64,000 bases of DNA, taken from assembly GCF_022921095.1 (NCBI RefSeq), contig NZ_CP095053.1, positions 4,692,501 through 4,756,500 of the forward strand. Direction: 5' to 3'. This document shows positions 48,309 through 57,207 of this stretch, one piece after another (position 1 is the first letter of the stretch; the number at the start of each line of letters is the position of its first letter). The translations under genes were made by a program, and so were the position numbers. The DNA is from Hymenobacter aerilatus. Its GTDB lineage: Bacteria; Bacteroidota; Bacteroidia; Cytophagales; Hymenobacteraceae. A model generated the notes under the pieces. That model was not told the DNA's origin, did not search any database, and saw only the letters and a program-made list of their open reading frames with translations.

Positions 48309-49121
48309 ATGGCAAATGCGGCAGATTTCACTTTATCGTTTGTGCAAACCAGCTTACACTGGCACCAACCTGCCGCCAACCGTACCTCACTGGAACACTA
48401 CATCGATACTATCTCTATCCCAACAGATTTGATTGTACTGCCGGAAATGTTTGCCACCGGCTTTACAATGGAAGCTGCCGCGCTGGCCGAAGATATGGAT
48501 GGCCCTACCGTGCAGTGGATGCAGCGCATGGCAGCAGCCCGCAACGCCGTTGTCACGGGTAGCCTCATCATCCGCGAAAACGGCCAGCATTATAATCGCC
48601 TGCTTTGGGTGCGCCCCGATGGCTCCATGAGCTACTACGATAAGCGCCACCGCTTTGGAATGGCCGGTGAAACCCACGTGTATGCCGCCGGGCAGGCGCG
48701 ACTATTGGAGGAGTGGCGCGGCTGGCGCATCTGCCCGCTGGTGTGCTACGATTTGCGCTTTCCGGTGTGGAGCCGCAATGCGTCGGTGGCGCCCTACGAC
48801 CTACTGCTGTACGTGGCCAACTGGCCCGCCGCCCGCCGCGACGCCTGGATGGCACTGCTGCGGGCCCGCGCCATCGAAAACGTGGCGTATACGCTGGGCG
48901 TCAACCGGGTAGGGACAGATGGCAACAACCTGGAATACGCCGGCGACTCGGCTCTGCTGGATATGCGTGGGGAATACCTGGTGGAGGTCGGCAACCAGGA
49001 AACCAGCCTCACCCGCACCCTCCGTCGCTCCGACCTAGATGCTTTCCGGGAGCAGTTCCCCGCCCTCTATGATGCCGATACGTTTGAGGTACACCCCGAT
49101 GAACCTGAGCCGCAGTGGTAA
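48309..49121 (+). CDS. Omega-amidase-like nitrilase-family protein (YafV type)
   Basis: A 270-residue carbon-nitrogen hydrolase. The catalytic triad is Glu46 (VLPEMFATGF), Lys112 (YYDKRHRFG) and Cys146 (CPLVCYDLRFP). DLIVLPEM, NWPAARRDAWMALLRARAIEN and GVNRVGTDGNNLEYAGDS are typical of the YafV/NIT2-like group. These hydrolyse alpha-ketoglutaramate and alpha-ketosuccinamate. Family knowledge pairs this activity with glutamine transaminases, and the adjacent YbdL-like aminotransferase makes that role likely. Cytoplasmic. A TACTTTCG word (48273-48280) could give a second promoter inside the operon. It ends at a strong hairpin. Confidence 0.9.
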   Translation: MANAADFTLSFVQTSLHWHQPAANRTSLEHYIDTISIPTDLIVLPEMFATGFTMEAAALAEDMDGPTVQWMQRMAAARNAVVTGSLIIRENGQHYNRLLWVRPDGSMSYYDKRHRFGMAGETHVYAAGQARLLEEWRGWRICPLVCYDLRFPVWSRNASVAPYDLLLYVANWPAARRDAWMALLRARAIENVAYTLGVNRVGTDGNNLEYAGDSALLDMRGEYLVEVGNQETSLTRTLRRSDLDAFREQFPALYDADTFEVHPDEPEPQW

Positions 49122-49144
49122 GGAAAGTAGAGAGAAGAATTATA

Positions 49145-49200
49145 GGCGGTGGTCTAAAGCGAGTTGATACTAACCTCGCTTTAGACCACCGCCAAGTTTT
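49145..49200. terminator. Strong terminator after the omega-amidase gene
   Basis: A 19-base perfect stem, GGCGGTGGTCTAAAGCGAG (49145-49163), pairs with 49175-49193 around an 11-base loop and is followed by AAGTTTT. It separates the GC-rich operon from the AT-rich gene on the other strand. Confidence 0.92.
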
Positions 49201-49753
49201 AATCACTCCATTTAAACGAATTAATGCGAATTCCTCTAAAACAATCGTCCGCACAGCCTTTTGGTACAAATCCACATAAATTCATTGATCCATTTATTTT
49301 ATCAGTGTCAAAATACAATGTGTTCTTCTCTTTGTCAACGATTAAGTACTCACTTGCACAAGAATTATAAAGGTCATCAATGGTTAAAGGAGCTGCCCCT
49401 TTTTTATGGCTGCCTAAATTAGCTTTTGTTTCAGTATATGTATCAATTATCTCTCGTTGTCCATTAGTTGCATTGATCTTAAACTCTTGATAGGCCCTTG
49501 AAGTTACTATTCCCTTTTCTATTTTTATTTCAGTGATACTGCCAAATCCCGTCCATGAAACGAATGTTGTCTGGTATACATACGAATTTCCATTCGTTTT
49601 TTTGAGTTCATACCATTTAGATAAGCTTTCATTATAAGATATACCACTCTCTCCCTTTAAGGTCGTTAGTACTGATAAATTTGTAGTTTCATCCTTACTG
49701 CATGACATAATAATTGCTGTAAGGATTGGAAGAATAAACTTGTTCAGTTTCAT
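49199..49753 (-). CDS. AT-rich orphan lipoprotein
   Basis: A 184-residue exported lipoprotein; the start at 49753 gives a signal peptide with lipobox AIIMSC (Cys18). The body has four well-spaced cysteines near the end (SCASEYL, LCGFVPKGCADDCFRG). Segments such as SWTGFGSITEIKIEKG, YQEFKINATNGQREII and DKEKNTLYFDTDKING look like a small beta-rich domain. I do not recognise the family. Codon use is very different from its neighbours (AAA, ATT, TTA-rich, about 35% GC by eye), which suggests recent acquisition. It is separated from the GC-rich operon by a strong terminator, and the 640 bases upstream are also AT-leaning and gene-free. Confidence 0.68.
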   Translation of the reverse strand: MKLNKFILPILTAIIMSCSKDETTNLSVLTTLKGESGISYNESLSKWYELKKTNGNSYVYQTTFVSWTGFGSITEIKIEKGIVTSRAYQEFKINATNGQREIIDTYTETKANLGSHKKGAAPLTIDDLYNSCASEYLIVDKEKNTLYFDTDKINGSMNLCGFVPKGCADDCFRGIRINSFKWSD

Positions 49754-49783
49754 TTTTATTTGTGTTGATTGTTGTGAAAACAA

Positions 49784-50422
49784 ATTATATAAGTAAGTAC
49801 TTTACTTAATCAAGTGAAATAATATCTTTCATATCACGCCTTATAAAAATCACCAAGCATAGTGCTATTTGCCTTTAAGAGACTTTCTGCTTTGACTTAG
49901 TTGCAAGTCAAAGCAGAAATTTTGATAATAAAGTTTTCATCCTTCATTCGCTAGTATTTAGCGAACGGGCACTGGAAGTAGATTTGGGTATCTAATCAAT
50001 AGATGCAGCAGCGCACTTTTGGACGAGTCAGATCGATGGACAAGCGTAAAGAGCTCCAGGAAACTTTAGTATGAATGATGGGGAGAACGTTACGGTGTGT
50101 CTCATAGACAAGAAAGCTATTCGTAGCGCTTCCATTTATGCGCCCGTTTTTTGAAACATGCGCGGGTCAAGACAAAGGCCGTCAACAAGCCTCGTGGATC
50201 AGTGACGCGCTATAGCAACTTCTTCAAGAGATGCGCTAGCCGTGCATAAGCAATTAGATTGTGCGATCTACCTCTCTGAAACTTACCTATTATGTGTGGT
50301 TATTGAGGGATATAGCCTTTGCTAACAATAGACTGAGAAAAGCTATAAGCGCTTCAAGCAGTAAAACCTATGGCTACTGCATATCAATTATTGATTCATA
50401 AAATTATAGTGTTCCTTAATCC
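49784..50422. other. Gene-free AT-leaning interval, possible decayed element
   Basis: No intact gene is seen. Short open stretches can be read (for example 50136-50240 on the plus strand, rich in Lys/Arg and closed by TAA), but none has a start or a recognisable family. Together with the AT-rich lipoprotein gene next to it, the interval looks like the remnant of a transferred segment. It ends just before the PorP/SprF gene. Confidence 0.35.
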
Positions 50423-51397
50423 CTACCAGAACCTGTTGGTACACACCACCTGTGCTTTCTTCTTCAGGCGCAGGCCCAGCAGGATTTCGTGGCTGCCATA
50501 GTGGTAGTTGTTGAGCTTGGAGAGGCCAGCGTCGTAGGAGTAGCCGATGGTGAACTGCTCGTAGCTGAGGCCAGCCAGCGCAATCACCGAGTCGAAGGAG
50601 CGCCAGGAGGCGCCTACCCACAGCAGGTCGCCGTACTTGAGCTTGGCGTTGAGGTCAACGGAGAGCGGAGCCGGATTCACGGTCTTCACCAGCACTGAGG
50701 GCACCAGTGACCAATCCTGACTGAGGGGCACGCGCACCCCGCCCGTGAAGAAATAGTGCCGCTTGAGCGCGTTGCCGGGCGCGCCGGCACTCACCTGGTC
50801 GGGGCCGTAGGAGAAGTTGAGCTTATTACCCAGTAGCTGCGTGCTGGACACGCCTACGTAAAAATCGGAGCTGTATACCCACAGGCCCACCGAGCCATCG
50901 AGCACCCGCGAGGCCGCACTGGCCGCCACGGTGGTAGGGTCGTAGAACTGGAGCTGGTTGCCATCCACGGCAAACTGCTGCATACCGATGGAGGCACCCA
51001 GCGCCGCCCGGATTTTGGGCGTTAGTACCAGGTTGTAGGCGTAGGAAGCGTAGGCGCTGGTGCGGCTGGTAGGGCCGGTTACGTCGCGGTACACCAGGCC
51101 GCCGACGGCGTGAAACGGCCGGCGCCGGTCATTGAGGGTGCGCTTGCTGGTGCTGCGCCACTTACCCAAAGAGGAGCTGCCGCTGAGGTAGAACGTTTTG
51201 GGGGCCCCGTCAAGCCCTACCCACTGCGTGCGGTAGCTGGCCTTGATATCAATGTAATCTTCTACGCCGGTGGCGCCGGGATTGAGAAGATAGTTGTTGT
51301 TCATGTACTGACTGTACTGCGCCTCCTGCTGGGCCAGCGCCGGCACGGCGGCCAGTAGCAGCAGGGGAAGCAACAATAGAAGTAAAGCTCTTTTCAT
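50423..51397 (-). CDS. PorP/SprF-family T9SS partner, outer-membrane protein
   Basis: A 324-residue exported outer-membrane protein. The signal peptide is followed by EAQYSQYMNNNYLLNPGATG, the near-invariant opening of PorP/SprF proteins (typically 'QY...Y..N....NPA..G'). The rest alternates in strand-like runs (ASYRTQWVGLDGAP, VGGLVYRDVTGPTS, AYASYAYNL, LDGSVGLWVYSSDFYVGVSS, LLGLRLKKKAQ), fitting a 14-strand FadL-like barrel. By family knowledge PorP/SprF proteins help export or attach a specific adhesin with a type B (CHU_C) sorting domain, usually encoded just upstream. Here exactly such an adhesin is upstream on the same strand, with palindrome 12 in between. Confidence 0.93.
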   Translation of the reverse strand: MKRALLLLLLPLLLLAAVPALAQQEAQYSQYMNNNYLLNPGATGVEDYIDIKASYRTQWVGLDGAPKTFYLSGSSSLGKWRSTSKRTLNDRRRPFHAVGGLVYRDVTGPTSRTSAYASYAYNLVLTPKIRAALGASIGMQQFAVDGNQLQFYDPTTVAASAASRVLDGSVGLWVYSSDFYVGVSSTQLLGNKLNFSYGPDQVSAGAPGNALKRHYFFTGGVRVPLSQDWSLVPSVLVKTVNPAPLSVDLNAKLKYGDLLWVGASWRSFDSVIALAGLSYEQFTIGYSYDAGLSKLNNYHYGSHEILLGLRLKKKAQVVCTNRFW

Positions 51398-51431
51398 ACC
51401 TGGGGGTGGTTATGCCGTTATGTGCCATGAC

Positions 51432-51536
51432 CGTCATGCTGAGCGCAGCGGAGTCGAAGTATCTCGCGTGCTGACGTTGCGTAACTAACTCAACGAGGCG
51501 AGCGAGATACTTCGACTCCGCTGCGCTCGGCATGAT
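51432..51536. repeat. Palindrome 12, GTCATGCTGAGCG subfamily
   Basis: GTCATGCTGAGCGCAGCG with GAGTCGAAGTATCTCGC (from 51433) is mirrored by GCGAGATACTTCGACTCC and CGCTGCGCTCGGCATGA (to 51535), around a loop with ACGTTGCGTAAC. It is the same arm family as palindrome 9. It lies between the adhesin and PorP/SprF genes and could lower read-through from one to the other. Confidence 0.88.
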
Positions 51537-51554
51537 GTTCTGGTTCTATCTAAC

Positions 51555-54500
51555 TCAATACAAAATCGTAATCGACCCGCTGTACGACCGGCCCAGGGGA
51601 CCTTTCGTCACCACGACGTAGTAGTAGGTACCCACCGGAGCGGGTTGGCCGTTGATGTCGCCGCGCCACTCGTTGGCCCGACTGTAGTTTTCGGCGGAGA
51701 AAATCTTGGTGCCCCAACGGTTGTACACCGTCACGGTGTTGTCGGGGAACTGCTCGATGAACTCAATCTGCCAGGTGTCGTCGCGGCCGTCGCCGTTGGG
51801 CGTAAAGGCGTTGGGAATGCGGATGGGCGGGCGCACCGTCACCGTTACCTCGTCAAAATCGGCGCAGCCGCCCGAGCCAGCCGAGAGTCGGTAGGTGGTG
51901 GTGACGGTAGGCGAAGCCGTGGGGCGCAGCGGGTCGGCAGGTGAGATGAACAGGCCGGTTGCCGGCGTCCAGGTAACGGGATAGGTACCATCGGCGCGGC
52001 CTTCCAGCGTCACAGAGCTGCCGGCCAGAATCTCCTTGTCGGGGCCTGCGTCCACATCTACCGGCGGCTGGATTTGTACAGGTACACCGTTAGACGTTAC
52101 CGTAACAGGCTGACCGCAGCTGTTGGTAGTGGTCAGGCGCAATGTTAACACCTGGCCCGCACGCAGTGCGCTGCTGGTGAACACCGGCCCCGTGGCAACC
52201 GGGTTGCCATCTACCAGCCACTGATAGGTAGGGATAGGGCCGGCCTCCGTGACACTGGCAATGTTGAACGTGATGGGTTCACCGGCGCAAACTGGCCCAC
52301 TGGGCTGCGCGGCAATGGCCAGGGTAGGCGTGGGGGTAGGCGTGCGCGTCACGGTCACGGTAGCCACGGCTGGTGCGGTGCTGCACAGTCCCGCCGTGGG
52401 TGTCACCTCCACCCGCACTTGGTCGCCCGTCGCGAGGGTGCTGCTGGTGAAGGTAGGCCCATTGGCTACGGCCGTGTTATTGACAAACCACTGATAGGTA
52501 GGCGCAGCACCCGCGTTGGTAGCCACCGCCGTGAAGGTGAGCGGTGTGCCGGGGCACTGCACGGGCGGCGTAGCCACGGTGACGGTCGGCGTCACGAGGG
52601 GTTGCACCCGGATGGTTACCACGTTGGAAACCACAGTGGAGCAAGTGCCTGTACCCGACGTTACCCGCCGACGGAAGTAGGTGGTAGCCGTCAGTGCACC
52701 GGGCGCGTACGTGTCGCCCGTAGCGCCGGCTATGGCTGTCCAGTTCACGTTGTCGGCCGAGGCTTCCCACTGGAAGGCGAAGGTGCCCGTGCCACCCGCA
52801 GCCGCGCCCGTGCTGGTGAGCGGGGTAGGGGTAGCGTTGGCACAAATCGTTTGGTCGGCAGCAATGCTACCGGCAGTCAGGGTAGGCAGCACGGTTAGCG
52901 TCACTACATTAGATACCACTGGCCCGCATGCCCCCGACGTCACCTGCCGGCGGAAATACGTGGTAGCGGTGAGTGGGCCGGGGGCGTACGTATTACCGGT
53001 AGCGCCAGCTATGGCCGTCCAGGTGGAGTTATTAGCCGAAGATTCCCACTGATACGCAAACGTACCCGTGCCACCGGTAGCGGCGGTAGCGCTGATAAGG
53101 GGGGTAGGCGTAGCACCGGAGCACAGCGTTTGGTCGGCGGCAATGCTACCGGCCGTGAGGGCTGGCGTTACGGTGATGGTTACCACATTGGATACCACCG
53201 GTCCGCACGGACCTGAAGTAGCCCGACGGCGGAAGTAGGTAGTAGCGGTAAGCTGGCCCGGCACGTAGTTGGGGCCAGTGGCCCCGCCAATGGCTACCCA
53301 GGTGGTATTGTCTGCTGAGGACTCCCACTGATAATCAATCGTACCATTGCCGCCCGTAGCTGCGCCAGTACTGGTGAGCGGTGCGGGCGTGCTGCCTGCG
53401 CACAGCGTCTGGCTGGCCGCAATGCCACCAGCCGTGAGGGCCGGCGTGACGGTAATCGTGACGGTGTTGGATGTCACTGCTGCGCACGCTCCGGAACTCA
53501 CCTGCCGCCGGAAATAGGTAGTGGCTGTTAGGGCACCGGGCGCATACTCCGCACCAGTGGCACCCGGTATAGCCGTCCAGGTAGTGTTATTGCTGGACGA
53601 TTCCCACTGGTAGGCAAACTGCCCGGTACCGCCCGTGGGAGCAGCGCTGCTGGTGAGCGGCGCCACGGTGCTACCCGCGCAGATAGCCTGGTCGGCGGCA
53701 ATAGTGCCGGCCGTGAGAGCCGGCGTGACGGTGATGGTCACCACATTGGAGGCCGTTGCGGCGCACGCGCCAGAGCTTACCTGCCGCCGGAAATAGGTAG
53801 TGGCCGTTAAGGCACCAGGCGCATACGTGGCGCCCGTGGCCCCGCCAATGGCAGTCCAAGTGGCATTATCCAGCGAAGATTCCCATTGATACGCATAGGT
53901 GCCCGTGCCACCAGTGGCGACGGTACTGGTGAGTGGGGCGGGCGTGCTACCCGCACATATGGTTTGGTCGGCGGCAATGGTACCGGCCACCAGGGTAGGC
54001 GTTACCGTAACGGTCACCACGTTCGACGATACCGGCCCGCAAGCACCAGCCGTTACCTGCCGTCGGAAAGAGGTAGTGGTCGTGAGGGCGCCCGGCGCAA
54101 ACGTCTCGCCGGTAGCCCCAACAACTCCAATCCAAGTAGTATTATCGGTCGAGTATTCCCACAGATACGCAAACTGGCCCGTGCCGCCCGTAGCCGCACT
54201 GGTGCTGGTGAGCGGCGCCGGCGTCACGCCCGCGCAAATGGTCTGGTTGGCCGCAATACCACCGGCTGTCAGCTCGGGTAGTACCGTCAGCGTTACCACG
54301 TTGGACACTGCTGGTGCGCACGAAGCGGAAGTAACCTGGCGCCGGAAGTACGTGGTAGCCGCCAAAACACCGGGCGCATACGTGGCGCCGGTAGCATTGG
54401 GTATAGCAGCCCACGTGTTGTTGTCGGTGGAGGATTCCCACTGATAGGATACTGCACCCGCGCCGCCGCTAGCGTCAGTAGTGTTAGTAAGTGGTGCAGG

Positions 54501-56867
54501 TGTAGCACCGGCGCACAGCGTCTGATCGGCGCCAATAGCACCGGCTACTAGTGCCGGTGCCACCGTGATAGTCAACACGTTGGATACGGCTGGAGCGCAA
54601 GCCGTACCCGCACTAGCCTGCCGACGGAAATAGGTGGTGGCCGTGAGAGCACCCGACGCGAAGGTTTCGCCAGTGGCACCGGGTAGAGCCGTCCAGGTGG
54701 TGTTATCGGTAGAGGATTCCCATTGGTAGGCCACAGCGCCCGCGCCACCTGTAGCCGGCGCGGCACTCGTAAGTGGGGCAGGAGTAGCACCCGAGCAAAT
54801 GCTCTGATCGGCAGCAATGCTACCCGGTACTAGGGGCGGCGTTACGGTGATGGTAACAGGGTTAGACACCACATTGCAAGGACCGGAAATAGCCTGACGA
54901 CGGTACTGGGTAGTAACCGTAGCTGCGCCGGGCGTGAGCGTTTCGCCGGTAGCGCCGGCCACCGCGGTCCAGGTGGTGCCGTTGTCAATGGAAGATTCCC
55001 ACTGATAGGCAATCTGTCCGGTGCCGCCTGTTGCTGCTGCTGTGCTCGTCAGTGGAGCAGGCGTACTACCCGTGCACACGGTCTGGTCGGCGGCAACGGT
55101 GCCAGCTGCCAGGGTAGGTACTACCGTGACAGCCACCGGAGCCGTGAAGGTAGGCGCGCAATACGGGCCTGTGCCGCTGGGTAGCAACAGTTGTGCCCGC
55201 CGCCGGAAGTAGGTGGTAGTGCCGGGTTGCAAACCAGCAGGCGTGTAGCTGGCAGCAGTGGCCCCGCCAATGGGAGTGAAGTTGGAATTATCCGTCGATA
55301 TTTCCCACTGATACGTCACGGGCAGGCCAGCGTCGCTGGTGGCATCGGTGGCGGTGAGGGCGGCCGGGGCGCTGCCCGCGCACACGGTTTGGGGGCCGGC
55401 AATGGTCCCCGGCACGGGCAGGTTTGGTATTCGAATCAGGCTGCGCGACTCCCGGCAAAAGCAGTCTGTGGTGATGCGCAGCGTGACGGTGTACTCAGCA
55501 AAATCCGGGAAGGTGTGGGTAGGATTTTCCTCCGTTGAGGTAGTTCCGTCGCCGAAATCCCAGGCGTATTGTTTGTTATCGAAATCGATAGGAGGCGCGC
55601 TGAATCGTATCGTGCGACATTCCGTCAGCTCACCCCCAAAGCCTACCCGCAGCAAGGAGCTTTGGTTGAAGTTGGGCAGACCCAGGCCGCTGGTGCGTCC
55701 TGTTCCCAGTTGCAGGCTGTCCTCGGCGAAGCCAATGGCCGCGCCCACCGAGTCGGGGTAGGGAATGAAGCCCAGGGTTGCTTGGTTGTTACGGGCCACG
55801 TAAATCTTCCCGTCCGGCGCGGCTTGCATAGAGCCCAGGTCGGCGGAGGTGGTCAGCGGAATTTCCTGGCGGTTGAGTGGCCCCTGGCCGCTGATGTTGA
55901 ATTGCAGCAGCTTGGGCGGGTTCATCACCGTGGCGTACAGCTTGCTGCCGGGTACAAACTCTATCCCGTAGTATTTACCTTCACCACTGTCAATAATGAA
56001 GGGCGTCTGCGGGTTGGCGCTTACCTGGCCTGTACCCGTATCAAAGTTGAACAACTCTACGGTACTGCTGCTGTCGCCTACCACTTCGCTGTAGCGGGCC
56101 AGGGCCAGCTGCCCGCCGTCGGGCGTTATCTTCATCTGGCCCTTGTAGCCCACCGGCGACTCACTCGGTGCGTGCAGGCTGCCCACAGTAGAGATAATGG
56201 GTGTGGCGTCTACACCTGCCACCCGCACGCGGTAGGCCAGAAAGGCGTCGCCGCGGTTGTCGTTGCCGGATTTTGCATCGCCCCAGCCATGCACGATAAC
56301 CCAAATGTCGCAGCCGTTTTTGTGGAACACACCCGATAGCTTTTCCGCGGTGCCACTGGCAAGGGGCGTATTTTTGTTGGCTGCTAGTACCGTGCCCGGT
56401 CCGCCACCGGCCGGTATCTCAATTTCCGAGTAGCTCAGGCCAGCCGTGCTGTTCAGCGTGAAGAGCAGGTAGCGCGTGGGTTGACCAGGTAGTACCAGGC
56501 CGGGCTTCCGAATAGGTAGGGCACCGTCGGTGTTGTTGACGTTGCCGGCCAGCCCCGTGCCGTTGGTCATCACGCTACCGTCGCCGTTCCACACGGTTTC
56601 GCCGTTGCTGTAAAACAGGATTTTACCGTTGCCGTCCGACATCACTCCGGAGCCGGCGGGCGCGTCCATCGCGCTGTTGTTTAATAACGTGGGCGGAATA
56701 GAGTCGGTGGCTTGGTTGAAGTCAAGTCCAGCCTTGAAGCCGAAGTACCAGGTGTTAGCAAACTTTTCATCGGCGCTACACTCGGGCGGGGGCGTTTGCG
56801 CCAGCGTCGTAGCAGTTATGCCGCTCAGCAGCAAAAGCAATAGCGTCAGAAACCAGCCAACCGCCAT
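51555..56867 (-). CDS. Giant surface adhesin with PKD domain, ten 93-residue repeats and T9SS type B domain
   Basis: About 1770 residues from the ATG at 56867, which begins the signal peptide MAVGWFLTLLLLLLSGITAT; an upstream ATG at 56963 would add 32 residues. Layout: an N-terminal beta-propeller-like region seen in CHU-type adhesins (NTWYFGFKAGLDFNQ; repeated 'FNFDTGTGQV'), a PKD domain (YAWDFGDGTTSTEENPTHTF), ten tandem units of about 93 residues (GSIAADQTICAG ... AYQWESS ... TTYFRRQVTSG), two or three further Ig-like units, and the gliding-motility C-terminal domain (PIRIPNAFTPNGDGRDD ... YNRWG ... GTYYYVV). The Cys pair in each repeat (one after DQT-x and one before the last strand) may form a disulfide. 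By analogy with SprB-like proteins it is a T9SS-exported adhesin. The 340 bases upstream are gene-free and probably contain its promoter. Confidence 0.92.
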   Translation of the reverse strand: MAVGWFLTLLLLLLSGITATTLAQTPPPECSADEKFANTWYFGFKAGLDFNQATDSIPPTLLNNSAMDAPAGSGVMSDGNGKILFYSNGETVWNGDGSVMTNGTGLAGNVNNTDGALPIRKPGLVLPGQPTRYLLFTLNSTAGLSYSEIEIPAGGGPGTVLAANKNTPLASGTAEKLSGVFHKNGCDIWVIVHGWGDAKSGNDNRGDAFLAYRVRVAGVDATPIISTVGSLHAPSESPVGYKGQMKITPDGGQLALARYSEVVGDSSSTVELFNFDTGTGQVSANPQTPFIIDSGEGKYYGIEFVPGSKLYATVMNPPKLLQFNISGQGPLNRQEIPLTTSADLGSMQAAPDGKIYVARNNQATLGFIPYPDSVGAAIGFAEDSLQLGTGRTSGLGLPNFNQSSLLRVGFGGELTECRTIRFSAPPIDFDNKQYAWDFGDGTTSTEENPTHTFPDFAEYTVTLRITTDCFCRESRSLIRIPNLPVPGTIAGPQTVCAGSAPAALTATDATSDAGLPVTYQWEISTDNSNFTPIGGATAASYTPAGLQPGTTTYFRRRAQLLLPSGTGPYCAPTFTAPVAVTVVPTLAAGTVAADQTVCTGSTPAPLTSTAAATGGTGQIAYQWESSIDNGTTWTAVAGATGETLTPGAATVTTQYRRQAISGPCNVVSNPVTITVTPPLVPGSIAADQSICSGATPAPLTSAAPATGGAGAVAYQWESSTDNTTWTALPGATGETFASGALTATTYFRRQASAGTACAPAVSNVLTITVAPALVAGAIGADQTLCAGATPAPLTNTTDASGGAGAVSYQWESSTDNNTWAAIPNATGATYAPGVLAATTYFRRQVTSASCAPAVSNVVTLTVLPELTAGGIAANQTICAGVTPAPLTSTSAATGGTGQFAYLWEYSTDNTTWIGVVGATGETFAPGALTTTTSFRRQVTAGACGPVSSNVVTVTVTPTLVAGTIAADQTICAGSTPAPLTSTVATGGTGTYAYQWESSLDNATWTAIGGATGATYAPGALTATTYFRRQVSSGACAATASNVVTITVTPALTAGTIAADQAICAGSTVAPLTSSAAPTGGTGQFAYQWESSSNNTTWTAIPGATGAEYAPGALTATTYFRRQVSSGACAAVTSNTVTITVTPALTAGGIAASQTLCAGSTPAPLTSTGAATGGNGTIDYQWESSADNTTWVAIGGATGPNYVPGQLTATTYFRRRATSGPCGPVVSNVVTITVTPALTAGSIAADQTLCSGATPTPLISATAATGGTGTFAYQWESSANNSTWTAIAGATGNTYAPGPLTATTYFRRQVTSGACGPVVSNVVTLTVLPTLTAGSIAADQTICANATPTPLTSTGAAAGGTGTFAFQWEASADNVNWTAIAGATGDTYAPGALTATTYFRRRVTSGTGTCSTVVSNVVTIRVQPLVTPTVTVATPPVQCPGTPLTFTAVATNAGAAPTYQWFVNNTAVANGPTFTSSTLATGDQVRVEVTPTAGLCSTAPAVATVTVTRTPTPTPTLAIAAQPSGPVCAGEPITFNIASVTEAGPIPTYQWLVDGNPVATGPVFTSSALRAGQVLTLRLTTTNSCGQPVTVTSNGVPVQIQPPVDVDAGPDKEILAGSSVTLEGRADGTYPVTWTPATGLFISPADPLRPTASPTVTTTYRLSAGSGGCADFDEVTVTVRPPIRIPNAFTPNGDGRDDTWQIEFIEQFPDNTVTVYNRWGTKIFSAENYSRANEWRGDINGQPAPVGTYYYVVVTKGPLGRSYSGSITILY
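52610..55425. repeat. Ten in-frame tandem repeats of about 279 bp in the adhesin gene
   Basis: The word TTTGGTCGGC (IAADQT on the coding strand) recurs at 52849, 53128, 53407, 53686, 53962 and onward, i.e. every 279 bp with one 276-bp unit; ten units can be counted in the protein. The Gln-Trp-Glu-Ser-Ser, 'ATG-YAPG-LTATTYFRRQV' and final 'TITVTP' parts are nearly invariant, while the strand between them varies. Confidence 0.93.
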
Positions 56868-57207
56868 ACGTTGCCTACCTACTCCACCGGGTTTGGGGCT
56901 GGGTAGCGGGGCAGGCGTAGGAGCAGGGAGGAGGGTGGAAATAGACAGTAAATTTTTGGGCATAAAGGGTCGGGTAAGGGGGCGGACGGATAACGTGTAC
57001 TCGGAAAGAAAAAGTACTTCGCGCCACCGGTAAGGAGCAAAACCAGATAGGGAGTTGCTGCACTGCTGCAAAACACTGCCAACCAGTCTCAGTAAAGCTA
57101 CGCACTACCTCCCAGGTTTGCGCAACGGAAGGGGCGAATAGTAAGGCGTTGAGTGCAATTAATTGCCGGCATCGGTCAACCCTGACAAGGTGCCAATCAC
57201 GCTAGGC

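Noticed and set aside
52610..55425. Regularly spaced repeats that might suggest a CRISPR-like array
   Set aside because: The units are 279 bp, in frame, and encode protein repeats; there are no short repeats with unique spacers.
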